Of a DNA stretch of 64,000 bases, positions 1 to 10,952 are shown piece after piece. The DNA comes from Dryocosmus kuriphilus. Its lineage: Eukaryota > Arthropoda > Insecta > Hymenoptera > Cynipidae. Both the position numbers and the translations under genes were made by a program. The notes beneath the pieces were generated by a model. It did no database searches. It saw nothing but the letters and a program-made list of their open reading frames with translations, and was not told the origin of the DNA. Position 1 is the stretch's first letter. Every line of letters begins with the position of its first letter. The stretch lies in NCBI GenBank assembly GCA_038277395.1, contig CM076192.1, forward strand, positions 13,997,494 to 14,061,493. The letters are read 5' to 3'.

Positions 1-250
1 TATTCCGAACTTGGCAACGGCGAGACCAATTCACAGGGGTAGTTTGGCTAGAGTGAGAGGGGAGAGAACCGTAATCGAAGTATCTCTTCCTTTCACTGAT
101 CGAGCGATACACGAACGTACTTCGACAGATCGAATCCACTCGTAAGTTCTTTTCCGGATATATATACACTTTAGTTTTAACCCGAAGTAGACTTTACTTT
201 GATTCTTAGCCGAAATCAAAGGGACTTTGTTCACTACTAGAAAATTAATT

Positions 251-478
251 GTAACTTGAAGTTATTTATCCGATCACAGAGGACTACTTTTACTAGATAA
301 CCACTTGTTACTTGAGGTTATTTAACTGATCTCAGAGGGCTATATTCACAAGAAGAAATACTTAATAGTTGACTACTTTCTCTTGCTACCTGAGGTTGTT
401 TAACTGATCACAGAGGACTACTTTTACAAAGTGATTACTAGTTACTTGAGGTTATTTAACTGATCACGGAGAACGACG
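251..478. repeat. Degenerate tandem repeat inside the LTR
   Basis: Four imperfect copies of a motif like GTTACTTGAGGTTATTTAAC followed by TGATCACAGAGGACTAC start near 251, 308, 386 and 441. Spacing is irregular, about 55-80 bp. The same block recurs in the right LTR at about 2786-3013. The position inside an LTR suggests regulatory repeats, which is inference. Confidence 0.7.
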
Positions 479-573
479 TGTACAATGTAACTTTTCGGAA
501 CGTAAAGACGTCGATACCTCATCGAACGGGGTTTTTATAGGAGACCCATCCCCTTGTTGAGAGGAGATCTATG

Positions 574-657
574 CAAATCTGTATTATGGCACGCGCGGTT
601 ACAAATCTGTATTACGGCACGTACGCTCACAAATCTGTATTATAGCACGCGCGCTGA
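574..657. repeat. Three 28-bp direct repeats inside the LTR
   Basis: Units begin at 574, 602 and 630, each starting CAAATCTGTATTAYRGCACG and ending in an alternating CG/GC stretch. They recur at 3109, 3137 and 3165 in the other LTR. The exact 28-bp spacing suggests a protein-binding array or enhancer, but no function can be shown. Confidence 0.8.
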
Positions 658-1004
658 CGTTGGCACTTTTGATTCTCGACCGGTTATTTGATATTAGTCA
701 TATTTTCCCATTATCTCTCTTACCTTTTTAACTACGGTATTTCTTAATTCTACGGTGACAAAGGAGAGGGTATTTTATGTGCTAACATTTATTCTTATGC
801 TTTAATCCTTCTTGAATTATATGAGAGATTCTTCTCAGAGGTGCGTGTAATTTTTATAGTTTAATTGGCGAATTCTCATTGTTTCTACCTATCATACTAA
901 TTCCTTAAGCGCTAGTCCTTGATGAGCGGTTGTCCTTGTCTTTACTTCTGAACCTTATGGCGAGAATTTAAAATAATCTGAATTTTAAAATCTGGGACAT
1001 AACA

Positions 1005-1018
1005 GCTCTCCCTTTTTC
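1005..1018 (-). promoter_or_regulatory. Candidate polypurine tract (minus strand)
   Basis: Read on the minus strand this is GAAAAAGGGAGAGC immediately before TGTTATG of the LTR. A polypurine tract next to the 3' LTR is the plus-strand primer site in LTR retroelements. It argues that the 1-3539 element is transcribed on the minus strand. No primer binding site can be checked because the other LTR/internal boundary lies in the N gap. Confidence 0.55.
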
Positions 1019-1321
1019 GGGACATCAGCGTCCCGCTGAGATAAAATTTTTATTTTTATTTTATTTATTCTTTTCTTTCATCAAGTTTAGCGATTCAAGG
1101 ATATAGTTTACAAGATTGTTTTATGCTTAACTTTCAACAAATTAATTATCGAAATTTGGTCAGTAGTCAATGGGAAATGAAGTTTGTGCACGGTTTAAGT
1201 GTCTTCATTACTTTGCTTGATCGAATTCTAGGTAAGTACTCATAATAGTCAGATCTTTCTTTTCTCGTGTCTTAAGTTGAGTCTAATGTAATGTTTATGT
1301 TGAGTAATCATAACAGGGATC

Positions 1322-2117
1322 TTGAGAGTGTTCCTTAGTCTGCTGGATTCTCCATGTAGTCTGAATTGTATAGTGATGTCATCAGGGGATGCAGAACTCC
1401 GCGAGCACGTCTCCCTTCAGTGTTTAATTGCCATGGATAGTGACCACTTCGATTCGTCTGCCGATACCATTATGTTTGAAGAATTTTGTCAACGCCTAGG
1501 TTTGCCCCTACCCTTGATACAGGGCGATGGAGTGGCCTGCCATTCTGGTGAGTGTTGAATATTCTTTTGCTGATCTCTCTTCTTTTCACGTTATAATAAG
1601 TGAGTGCTTTGTCGATTCCTTTAGTGTTTCTCTTGGTCTAGTAATGACTTCTTCGGCTGCGTCTGATGATTTGTTCGGGGAATTACTAAGAGAGTTCGAT
1701 GATGAAATTGACAAATCTGCCGCGAGTGACTCTTTGTGCGAGGATAATTTAGTTCGTGATTTGTCGGAATCCGTAGTGCGTGATTTCGATCTGTCCCTTT
1801 TTGATTCAACCGTGGAACCACTCGCCACTCAATTAGTGCAAGTTGATAGTGTTAAACTTAGAATCTCGGACATTGAAGATGCTTTGGGAGTTTATCAACT
1901 TGCTTTGTGGAGAGTTCTTCCTTTAAAGGCCGTGACTATTGCAGTATCTTTGTGTCGCGATGCTCTGAATATTCCTGTGACAGAATCTGACTTTACGGTA
2001 GTTCGTCGATTAGATCCTAGACGTAAAGGGGTTTTATTACGTGTTTCTTCGCTCGAACTGAAAAATGCAATATTATCTAATGCGGAACAGTTTAGAATTA
2101 GAGGATTCCACGTAGAT
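1322..2117 (+). CDS. Candidate two-exon ORF with FP25K/LINE-ORF1-like segment, cut by gap
   Basis: Exon 1 (1322-1547) is open for 75 codons and ends at CTG|GTGAGT, a strong donor. An acceptor at TTGGTCTAG (1633-1641) would resume at 1642 in frame with the ORF running from the ATG at 1644 into the gap at 2118, giving a 94-nt intron. Without splicing, the second frame is open from 1527. The protein is acidic at first (DDLFGELLREFDDEIDK). Near the gap it has a stretch with IPVTESDF, VVRRLDPRRKG and LKNAILSNAEQFRIRG. That spacing resembles the RRM-like nucleic-acid-binding region of LINE ORF1 and baculovirus FP25K-type proteins. It lies between two LTRs but on the strand opposite to the one the polypurine tract suggests. 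It could be an antisense ORF of the element or an inserted fragment. The family call is by eye only. Confidence 0.45.
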
Positions 2118-2617
2118 NNNNNNNNNNNNNNNNNNNNNNNNNNNNNNNNNNNNNNNNNNNNNNNNNNNNNNNNNNNNNNNNNNNNNNNNNNNNNNNNNNN
2201 NNNNNNNNNNNNNNNNNNNNNNNNNNNNNNNNNNNNNNNNNNNNNNNNNNNNNNNNNNNNNNNNNNNNNNNNNNNNNNNNNNNNNNNNNNNNNNNNNNNN
2301 NNNNNNNNNNNNNNNNNNNNNNNNNNNNNNNNNNNNNNNNNNNNNNNNNNNNNNNNNNNNNNNNNNNNNNNNNNNNNNNNNNNNNNNNNNNNNNNNNNNN
2401 NNNNNNNNNNNNNNNNNNNNNNNNNNNNNNNNNNNNNNNNNNNNNNNNNNNNNNNNNNNNNNNNNNNNNNNNNNNNNNNNNNNNNNNNNNNNNNNNNNNN
2501 NNNNNNNNNNNNNNNNNNNNNNNNNNNNNNNNNNNNNNNNNNNNNNNNNNNNNNNNNNNNNNNNNNNNNNNNNNNNNNNNNNNNNNNNNNNNNNNNNNNN
2601 NNNNNNNNNNNNNNNNN
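2118..2617. other. Assembly gap of exactly 500 N
   Basis: The run is exactly 500 N, a common placeholder for a gap of unknown size. It hides the inner end of the right LTR, any primer binding site and the rest of the ORF. Reading frames drawn through it are meaningless. Confidence 0.99.
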
Positions 2618-3539
2618 TCTCTTCCTTTCACTGATCGAGCGATACACGAACGTACTTCGACAGATCGAATCCACTCGTAAGTTCTTTTCCGGATATATAT
2701 ACACTTTAGTTTTAACCCGAAGTAGACTTTACTTTGATTCATAGCCGAAATCAAAGGGACTTTGTTCACTACTAGAAAATTAATTGTAACTTGAAGTTAT
2801 TTATCCGATCACAGAGGACTACTTTTACAAGATAACCACTTGTTACTTGAGGTTATTTAACTGATCTCAGAGGGCTACATTCACAAGAAGAAATACTTAA
2901 TAGCTGACTACTTTCTCTTGCTACCTGAGGTTGTTTAACTGATCACAGAGGATTACTTTTACAAAGTGATTACTAGTTACTTGAGGTTATTTAACTGATC
3001 ACGGAGAACGACGTGTACAATGTAACTTTTCGGAACGTAAAGACGTCGATACCTCATCGAACGGGGTTTTTATAGGAGACCCATCCCCTTGTTGAGAGGA
3101 GATCTATGCAAATCTGTATTATGGCACGCGCGGTTACAAATCTGTATTACGGCACGTACGCTCACAAATCTGTATTATAGCACGCGCGCTGACGTTGGCA
3201 CTTTTGATTCTCGACCGGTTATTTGATATTAGTCATATTTTCCCATTATCTCTCTTACCTTTTTAACTACGGTATTTCTTAATTCTACGGTGACAAAGGA
3301 GAGGGTATTTTATGTGCTGACATTTATTCTTATGCTTTAATCCTTCTTGAATTATATGAGAGATTCTTCTCAGAGGTGCGTGTAATTTTTATAGTTTAAT
3401 TGGCGAATTCTCATTGTTTCTACCTATCATACTAATTCCTTAAGCGCTAGTCCTTGATGAGCGGTTGTCCTTGTCTTTACTTCTGAACCTTATGGCGAGA
3501 ATTTAAAATAATCTGAATTTTAAAATCTGGGACATAACA
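2618..3539 (-). repeat. Right long terminal repeat of the same element
   Basis: This is a near-identical copy of 83-1004, ending at the same ...GGGACATAACA edge at 3539. After it comes unrelated DNA (a gag-like fragment on the minus strand). Under the minus-strand orientation this is the 5' LTR. High identity of the two LTRs indicates a recent insertion. Confidence 0.8.
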
Positions 3540-3540
3540 G

Positions 3541-4039
3541 ATCCTGAGAACCTTCGACTTTATGAACCCGATGATGTTCGTTCCTATTTTGTATATTGTC
3601 GCGAATATAAGGATGACATCTGGGATGTTGTTCGCGTTTTTGGGGACTTCTTAATTTTGAAAGGCATTCTATTTCGGTTTCTATCGCGACTGCAGCATTT
3701 ATCGTGGCTTGCAAATTATTACCATGTCGGCTGCAATTTTGATATTTACATATCGTTTAGGGGGACCTGGCAGATCATCTGAATTCAAACTTTCCTTAGT
3801 ATTTGGGACAGATACAGTCTCAGATGGCCTTTGTCGACTGAGTATTGAGTTATTGTAAAGGGCTTCCGTATTTTCCCCAGTGAATGTGTCCTTTCATTCT
3901 CATTATTTGGATTGCTGAGATCTAAACCGGATGAGGCTAAAGTTTCAAGTTCGGGGGGTGTTTGAGAATTAGGGTTTTGGTAATTGTGGTCCTCAAGCAG
4001 ATTACCCGTTTCAATTAGACGACTTGCTTCACCTTCCAT
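3541..4039 (-). pseudogene. Gag-like retroelement fragment, interrupted by the LTR element
   Basis: An 84-codon minus-strand ORF starts at 4039 (MEGEASRLIETGNLLEDH...) and ends at 3785. A second open stretch lies at 3520-3714, whose last few codons already fall in the LTR. The hydrophilic, Asn/Pro/Glu-rich start after an AT-rich leader resembles N termini of Gypsy gag proteins such as the one at 35310-35816. I see no zinc knuckle or clear homology. The fragment is cut off by the LTR edge at 3539, so the LTR element probably inserted into it. Confidence 0.35.
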
Positions 4040-4488
4040 TTTTACTTATTTTAAAGTTTTAAATAAAAATTTAAAGCGTTTAAATTTGTGAATTTTCTGT
4101 CTATTCCAAGTTTACTTTGGAGAATAAATCCATCTGCTGAGTACGTCAAATGCTCGTTGATACAATTATATTAAAGACTTATTTCAAATCCATTAAAAAT
4201 TATTAAAATTATTATTAATAATTAAAAATCCAATAATTACCGGAACTTTCACAATTTTCAAAGAACCTTTTAGGTAACAATACAGGCTATTTCTACTTTT
4301 TTTTTACTTTTTTTCCGCTACGCTGTTATACTTGAAAAGGCTTTTATAGATTCTCCTCTTGCTTTCCTCTTGAATTTTAATGTGGCTTCCTAAGAGAAGA
4401 AGAAGAGGCTGTTATACTTTAAAAGGCGTTATGGTTACAATTTTAAGTACAAGATTAGAACTGGCCCTTGAGGCCCCAGTGCTCGTAT

Positions 4489-4500
<12 letters not shown>

Positions 4501-4544
<44 letters not shown>
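4501..4544. repeat. (AT)22 microsatellite
   Basis: An uninterrupted AT dinucleotide run, preceded by short ATAC repeats at 4486-4500. It lies within the probable 3' LTR or flank of Gypsy copy A. Confidence 0.97.
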
Positions 4545-4546
<2 letters not shown>

Positions 4547-4589
4547 TCTCTCCCCACTCTAGTGGGTGAAAGTCTATGTCTATGTTACA

Positions 4590-4600
4590 GCCCTCTTTTT
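4590..4600 (-). promoter_or_regulatory. Polypurine tract of Gypsy copy A
   Basis: The minus-strand sequence AAAAAGAGGGC directly precedes TGTAACATAG, between the end of env and the putative 3' LTR. This is the expected place for the plus-strand primer tract. Confidence 0.6.
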
Positions 4601-4624
4601 AGACTGTTTTTAGTCTCTAAAAAC

Positions 4625-6364
4625 CTAGAATTTCAAGGATCGGGGTGTGATTGATTTCGGTATAGTTATATTAGTATTAATCATCGGAACTGTTTCCTGT
4701 TGATGTACAGTATTTGCTTTGTTTCCGAAGCTACAGTTTGTATAACACTTTCCTAGTAAGCGTTTTATAAGATCGATTATGGCGTTGAATAGTCCGATTT
4801 TATACAAAGTCAAGAATGTAATTATGCCTAAAGATGTATAACCTAAATATTTAACCAGCCTAGCGCTTGTTCTTTCCATGTTCAGATTCGGTGGTGACTT
4901 GAGATTGTTTCTAATATATTTTCGGCGTTTTCTAAACTGAGGTGTGTATTTCGTAGTGTGTTTGAGTCGATGACATTTGGTAGTAGAATCATTTTGTCTT
5001 TTATTAACGTCATGTCTGATATGCCTATTGTTCGAGTAATGTTCGCGCCGTTGTTTCTAATGTTCAACGACATTCTTGGTGATAAGATTTTGCAATCTCG
5101 CCCAGTTATTATGAATGTTCCAATGTTAATGGTTTGAGTATTTATTGGGTGGTCCTTCAAAGTGGTATCTCGTCTTATGCCGGGTTTCGAATTCTTGGAT
5201 AGTTGATTTCATTATTGCCGATGTGACTATTGTTGGTTCAATCATTCCGTGTTTGCCGAAGTTAATTGCGTTTAATGCTGTTGATAAATCCTCGCTCATT
5301 TCGGCTACGAAAATCTCTAAAATTGTCATTTTATCCTGTAATATATTTTGCCGTTGGTTTTCGTTTGACTTACTAGTTGTTTCATTAATTGATTTTCGGT
5401 TATGAGCCGATTATTAACGCTCTTCATATTTTGCGAGGAACTGTTCAAAATTAATTTGATGATTTTCGTGTTATTTCTGACAATTTCGGCTACTTTTTTG
5501 TTATCTGAGTAAATTTGGTCGAATTCGTGATCAATTTGGTCTATGTCGTTTTGGGATAACGTTCCGAATAGTGTTTTTGAAATATCTCCTACGAAGTTAA
5601 ATAGAGCTCTTCTGAACCTAGTTTTTCCCATAATGTTCCCGGTAAGAAGCTTCCAATTAAACTGAATTAGAATGCGGACGAAAAATTTCAAAAACGGAAT
5701 TAGTTAGGAATTCAAAACGTTTTAAATTCATCGATATTTGTATTGATCGAGATTAGATTGGATGCATTTTTAGTTAAACGAATTGTTCCAGATTAAAATG
5801 TTGAAAATTAATCCTTTATGGAGAGAATTAAATTGAGTACAACTTTTGAGGTTGGCTCATGACATTAAATATGCTTAGATTGATTTCAGTTTCTTCTGTT
5901 GTTAAAGAATTAAAATGTGTTCAAACTTTCGCACACATTAAACAGAACGAAAGTGAGGCGCAATCCTTTTCCACTAATAGGAATTGATTAGGTATTCAAA
6001 AAGTTTGAAATTCGACAATATTTGTTCGCACATTAATCAAATTTAATTCACACCTTCTTACCGGGTTATGTAGTAAAATTTCTTTAGCCTTCAGTCGGTT
6101 GTACCTGCGGACCATACTATCAACAGTGTCTTTAATAGGACAATTTTGGTCGCAGTTCCTGATTAGGAAATCCTTTGGTTCGCTGATGGTGTTCATTCTA
6201 TCGTGGGTATTAGTGAGGTTAATTCCTATTATGAGTGTCCATTGTTCTTCATAGATCGTAGCCAAACCGAGTTCTTCTTTGTACAGGTTGGTCGTCAGGG
6301 GTTCGATTTTAATTTGAGCTCGTGCCAGGACTATCTTTATTAGCAGTAGAAGGCTGGTTTTCAT
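4625..6364 (-). pseudogene. env: env pseudogene (baculovirus F-like) of Gypsy copy A
   Basis: The reading starts at 6364 with a hydrophobic signal-peptide-like N terminus (MKTSLLLLIKIVLARAQ) and overlaps the end of pol by 56 bp. It is split over at least five frames: 5996-6364, 5326-5691, 5126-5329, 4882-5160 and 4625-4879. The 5326-5691 piece has a basic RFRR cleavage-like site followed by ALFNFVGDISKTLFG, which matches the furin site plus fusion-peptide region of F-type fusion proteins used by errantiviruses. The last piece has a membrane-spanning segment (YLGYTSLGIITFLTLYKIGL) and a short tail. In the family this protein mediates membrane fusion. Here stops and frameshifts make it non-functional as written. 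Confidence 0.8.
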
Positions 6365-7293
6365 CTGAAAAATAAGGCATAACGTTGTCGATACGGACTT
6401 GTGTTACCTTATTTTTTGTTAATATTCTTAGATTATTGTTTTTGTCTAAGCCGCTAATTATTTTATAAGGGCCTTTCCAAGAGGGATCTAATTTATTGGT
6501 CTTGGTGTTGTTCTTTATTTTAACCAACTGATCTGTTTTGTACAGTGGGTGGTGTTTAATAATTTTTGCATCGAGATATTTCTTTGTTTCTTCAATTTCT
6601 AAGCTAATCCTTTCTCTGGCTTTTGCTAGGATCATTCGTGTTTTTTCTTCCATTTCCCGATTAACTCCTGGTAAGTTATACTTGGGTTTTGTTGTATGGT
6701 TGAAGGTAGATTAGGTTCTCTTCCGAAAGTAAGCTCGAAGGGTGAGAATCCGGTAGTTTGATTTTTTGTTGTATTTATCACGAAATTTATCAATTTTAGG
6801 TTATAGTCCCACTCATTGTTATTTTCAGCCACGGCTGTTCTGATTAGGTTTCCTAACGTTGAGTGCATCCTTTCGATATTCCCGTTTGATTGCGGGTGAT
6901 ACGCTGTCGTTTTGATGTATTGTATTTTGAGAGCTTCCTCAAACTGTTGCATTAAATCGGAGATGAAGTTCTGCCCTTGGTCGGTCAATATTGTCTTTGG
7001 GGCTCCGAAATATAGATGTAATGTTCGATCAACTGTTCAATTATATCCTTTGTAGTTTCGTTTTTTAGAGGGAGGAGCACTGTGTATCTGGTTAACCGGT
7101 CTTGTATACTCAGTATGTACTTGTTTCCTTTGGTTGTTTCGGGTAATGGACCATAGATGTCCATGGCTGTTTTGTCATTTGGTTTCAGCGGGATACCGGG
7201 AATAACGCTTTCCATTTGGTATTTAATTCTTGTGGTCTTTTTGAGTTGACATATTGGACAGTGCTTCACGTATTTCTTTATGTCGCTCTCCAT
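6309..7293 (-). pseudogene. pol: Integrase region of pol, Gypsy copy A
   Basis: Three frames cover it: 6985-7293, 6632-6988 and 6309-6653. The first shows part of the zinc-binding domain (CPICQLKKT) and the first catalytic Asp (AMDIYGPLP). The second gives the second Asp (TDQGQNF) and the Glu (YHPQSNGNIERMHS). The third has the GPY/F-type C-terminal module (SWKGPYKIISGL). Function in the family: insertion of the cDNA into chromosomes. The adjacent frames are offset by frameshifts near 6640 and 6985. The N-terminal part of the zinc finger upstream of 7293 lies in another frame. Confidence 0.88.
6365..6378 (-). promoter_or_regulatory. Candidate splice acceptor for env subgenomic RNA
   Basis: On the minus strand, TGCCTTATTTTTCAG ends directly at the env ATG at 6364. 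In Gypsy-type elements env is made from a spliced RNA. A donor-like GTAAGG sits in the leader at 11406, and copy B has GTAAGT at the matching place (34171). Confidence 0.5.
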
Positions 7294-7379
7294 GTTGATC
7301 CAGTGTCCCAGTTTCTCTGTGCTTTTTCTAGAGTATTTTGTTCGCCCATGTGACCTGTATGTGCATCCTTCACGATTGT

Positions 7380-8340
7380 TTACCTTTCCTCTTTTCTCAA
7401 TTCTCTTGTGTTAACGAAGCATAATAAAAATGAGTTTTCCGGGTAGTATGTTGACAGAAATTCCAGCATTTCTTGGACTAACTCTCTCTCTAAAGGAGAG
7501 ATCAAAGGGTCTCCTATGCGTATGCGAATAATCGTTAGTTTCCTGTTCAATACTTCTTCAATCATTTGACCTAATTTTCTCAGCCATTGTTCTTCGTTGA
7601 ATTCTGGTAAATCTTCTTTTTCCACTGTCCTCCAGAGTTTTCCTATTGCGTTGGGTTTTATTTTGATTTTTACTGGGATAGGGTTTAGACGCCATTGCAT
7701 GAAATCCTTACACAAGTTTTCCGATTCAGCTTGCCCTTTTGGTTCTTCTCCTGTCTCCTCGGGTGGAAGTTCTCTCGCTCTTCTGTTTGGTAGTTCTATT
7801 CTATTCTTCCCTAGTAGTATCCTGTCTTCTCTGATAACTGGTGTATTAAATATTTCAATTTCTGATAGTAGGTCTTCGAGATTTTCTTCTTCCTCTTCTT
7901 CTGGTATGCCTGCGCTTTCCATTGCTTCCCGTAACGAATTTTTGGTTATAGCAAATATATGTGTTAATTCTTCGTCCTGGATTGGGAATAATATCGACAG
8001 GCAATCGGCTACTTTATTCTCTTTCCCTTTTAAGTACTCGATTTCGTATTCGTATTCTTCGAGTCTTAGTCTCCGTCTTAGTAACCGGGAACTGGGATCT
8101 TTTACATTGAGTAGCCAAATGAGTGCTTTGTGGTCTGTTTGTATTATGAAATTTTTCCTAACAAGTATTGTCTCAAACGCTTGACGGCCCATACTATTGC
8201 TAACAGTTCTTTCTCACTAGTGGTGTAGCTGCTCTCTGCCTTATTCAGTGTTCTTGATATGAATAGGCATGGATGCCCTTCTTGAGAAAGGACTGCCCCT
8301 AGTCCGTAGTTGGAAGCATCAGTTGTTAAGACGAATTGTT
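7380..8340 (-). pseudogene. pol: RNase H and linker of pol, Gypsy copy A
   Basis: The ORF at 7380-8192 (270 codons) has the RNase H motifs IQTDHKALIWLL and KGKENKVADCLS, followed by a long charged linker (EEEEEENLEDLL) that leads towards integrase. Upstream, to about 8340, the preceding RNase H residues read in another frame, so there is a frameshift near 8195. The last codons at 7380 end in a stop before the integrase zinc finger. Confidence 0.85.
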
Positions 8341-8359
8341 TTTTAAAATCCGGGAATTT

Positions 8360-9081
8360 TCATACTGGTGCAGATGTCCAAGAGTTTTTTAGAGTTTGGA
8401 AGGATGATGTAAGGTGATCGAAGATTTTTTGGATTTTTTCGTTGTTTGGTTTTACTCCGTCTTTCGTTATGATGTGCCCTAAGTATTTTAATTCTGGTTT
8501 TAGGTATTCACATTTTGTAGGTTCCAATTTTAGTCCTAGGTCAGTAATGCGTTGTAGGACGAGTTCGAGGTTTTTATTATGTTCTCGGATCGTGTTTCCG
8601 AATATGACTATATCATCAATGTAAATAAGACAGTTTTTTCCGATAAGGCCATGGAACGCTCTGTCCATCATCCTTTGGAATGTGGCTGGGGCATTCTTTA
8701 GGTCGAAAGGAATTCTATTGTATTCGAAGTGTCCCTGTTGGGTTGAGAAGGCGGTGTACTTTTTACTTTCCTCCTTCATCGGTATTTGGTGGAAACCTGC
8801 GCTTAGATCGAGGGCTGAAAGAATTTTGCTTTCCCGAGTTAATATAAAATGTCGTCGATCAGGGGGAGGGGGTAAGCATCTTGGTCCGTGTCTTTGTTGA
8901 CTTGTCTATAATCTATGAACAATCTCAGTTTTTCCCCTTTTTTGGGTACAATCCCTCTTTCTAGAAGTTTTTGTGTTTCTTCCAGAGCAAATTCTTTGTG
9001 TTTCTCGGGCAGTTTGTGTGACCTGAGGTTTATCATTTTACCTGAATTCAAGGCAATCCTATGATTGTTAACGTGGTGCAT
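8360..9081 (-). pseudogene. pol: Reverse transcriptase of Gypsy copy A
   Basis: Two frames (8839-9081 and 8360-8779) give the ordered RT blocks: LLERGIVPKKGEKLRLFIDYRQVN, then YNRIPFDLKNAPATFQRMMD, the catalytic YIDDIVIF, and LEPTKCEYLKPELKYLGHII. These are typical of Ty3/Gypsy RT. Frameshifts lie near 8840 and 9070. The region runs on from the protease frame and into RNase H. Confidence 0.9.
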
Positions 9082-9887
9082 GGTAATGGATCTCCGGGTA
9101 ATACGTATGCTTTTTGGTATTTTAGAATAATTTTCTTTATTATTTCCTGGTTTTCCTTTTCGATATGCTTTATATTGGAAGTTTCCAATAATGTTTGTGG
9201 TTGATTTTGTTCAGCATCTTTCTGCTGTTCGAGTTTAAGTGGGGTGGTTTCAGTTGCTTTTATTTTTTCATATTTAATTTCTCCGGGTACTTTGGTTAGT
9301 TGGTTCGAGTAGTTGAAGAATGGAATCTGTATCTCGTTATTTTTGATCGTATATAATCCACCGGGGACGTTATTTTGGATTTTTACCCAGATGTCCACTT
9401 GGTTGTCATCACTCTTGATTCTACAAATTTTTATTTCCATAGGTGCTACAAATTCTCCGTCGTCGTGTAGTGGTAGCTTTTTGTTTTCTATTATAAAGTT
9501 TGTTGGTGTTAACGCATATTTCGGGAATTTTTTGAGGAAAGGTAATCCTAAAATTCCGTCTTCGGGTAGTGGGAAGTTTTGGTCGACTATATGGAATGAA
9601 TGGTTTTTTCCGAAGTAGTTTAGATATACTGCTTCGCGGGATTCTTGATTGTCGTTGCCTATTTGGAATTTATTTAGGTATTTTATTTTGTTTACTTCTT
9701 GCGGTATTGAGTTTTCTTTTATAATATTTATTGCTGCTCCCGAGTCGACTAATAATTTGTATTCTCCTCTGTATCCTCTTTCTTTGACAGATTGTAGTCT
9801 TCCGGAAATTGCATTAATTTTGCTTGTTCCAGGTAGTTCTCGTGCTCCCAGATCTCTTCTTCCGTCATTTCTTGGTTTTCTAAACAT
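9048..9887 (-). pseudogene. pol: Retropepsin-like protease region of Gypsy copy A
   Basis: A 279-codon frame contains the aspartic protease active site YKLLVDSGAAINIIK and, downstream, DGILGLPFLKKF, the usual ILG block. The rest links protease to RT and ends VLPGDPLPC at the frameshift into the RT frame. In the family it cleaves the Gag-Pol polyprotein. Confidence 0.85.
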
Positions 9888-9959
9888 TCCTCCTGTATGC
9901 TCCTTACTTTTGGTGGTCTCTTATGAAATTGTCCGTACTGAAAATTTTGCTTACTAAAT

Positions 9960-10952
9960 TATTGGGAGACGAAATGGCCTAGTTTGCCGCATTTGTGGCA
10001 GGACATTTTTGTTCTATCCGCCAAAGGTAATGCTTGGTTCAAGGCTTTAGCACCAGTAGCTGTTGTTGTGTTGGCTTTCGTTCTGGGGGTGGCAGAGGTC
10101 TTTGGATGAATCTGGGAGTTGGTTGGGGTGTTGTCGGTATATTCCTAGTTGGCTGTGACTCCTTTAACCAAGTTTCATACTCAGCCGCTTCTTTTTGGGC
10201 TTCCATTAGTATTACTGGTCTCATGGCTCTTACTTGGATTCCGATTTCCCGTTTTAGGTTTAGCATGTATCGGTTAATTGCTTCTTTTTCCTTAATTTAC
10301 AGTCTGAGTTGTCTTTCGTTGCCCTCTGAAGATGCTTGCACTGGATAGTTTAGTTCATTCAATATTTGCTTGAAACGTAGTGAAAAGTTCTGAATGGTTT
10401 CGTTCGGGCCTTGTTTGCATGATTCCATTTTACTTTTAATCGATAAAATGGAACCTGTCTGTTTCAGGTTTTGTCTCAAGGCTTCGCATAGGTCGTTAAA
10501 GGAGTTTATTGGGGTGTAGCGTATTGCTTTGTCAGCATTACCGGTAATCCTTTCTGCTAAGATAAAGTCGAGTAATAGTTGCGGTTGGGAACATTGGCTC
10601 TTCGTTCCCGGAGTTTGATGAGGCCCGGATTGCTGACGATTCCTTAAAGCGAACTCGTTTCTGTTCCTTAGCCTTAATATGGCATCTTCTTCGTCGGAAT
10701 CCTTGTCTTCGGTTAGTCTTCCTCCGGTTGCTTCTGTGTCTGTTTGGATGTTTCTTTCAACACCTATTCTTGCTAATATTGCCTGTCCTTCCCTCATTCT
10801 CTTTTTGTTCTCTCTCTTGATAGTACAGAGATGTTTTCTGTTGCTGCTGATTGGCTTATTACCAAGTTACTTATGCTGTTCCTAATTTCCTCGGGTGCCT
10901 TAAGTTCGCTAATCGGTATTTCCCCTTGGGATGATTGTACAGGGTTCTCCAT
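9960..10952 (-). pseudogene. gag: gag pseudogene of Gypsy copy A
   Basis: The probable start is the ATG at 10952, matched to the gag start of copy B at 34614. A 2-bp (GA) insertion near 10808-10817 shifts the frame into the 10297-10797 ORF. A TAA at 10297-10299 stops that frame in phase with the next piece (10039-10266). A last frame carries a zinc-knuckle-like CHKCGKLGHF near 9970-10010, without its final Cys. So the gene has two frameshifts and one stop. The protein would form the particle core and bind RNA. Confidence 0.8.

Larger units (their letters stand above)
1..1004 (-). repeat. Left long terminal repeat of an LTR element (truncated by window edge)
   Basis: Positions 83-1004 repeat almost exactly at 2618-3539 (constant offset 2535). 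I noticed about six substitutions by eye. The right edge reads ...GGGACATAACA on the plus strand, so it starts TGTTATGTCCC on the minus strand, a normal TG/CA LTR edge. A polypurine tract abuts this edge on the minus strand (1005-1018), which makes this the 3' LTR of a minus-strand element. The outer end lies before position 1. It contains two tandem blocks, listed separately. Confidence 0.8.

Noticed and set aside
2098..2769. Long frames across the N gap
   Set aside because: The N run has no stops by definition; the open frame is an artefact.
4380..4562. 60-codon frame ending in a Tyr-Ile repeat
   Set aside because: It reads through the (AT)22 microsatellite and has no other support.
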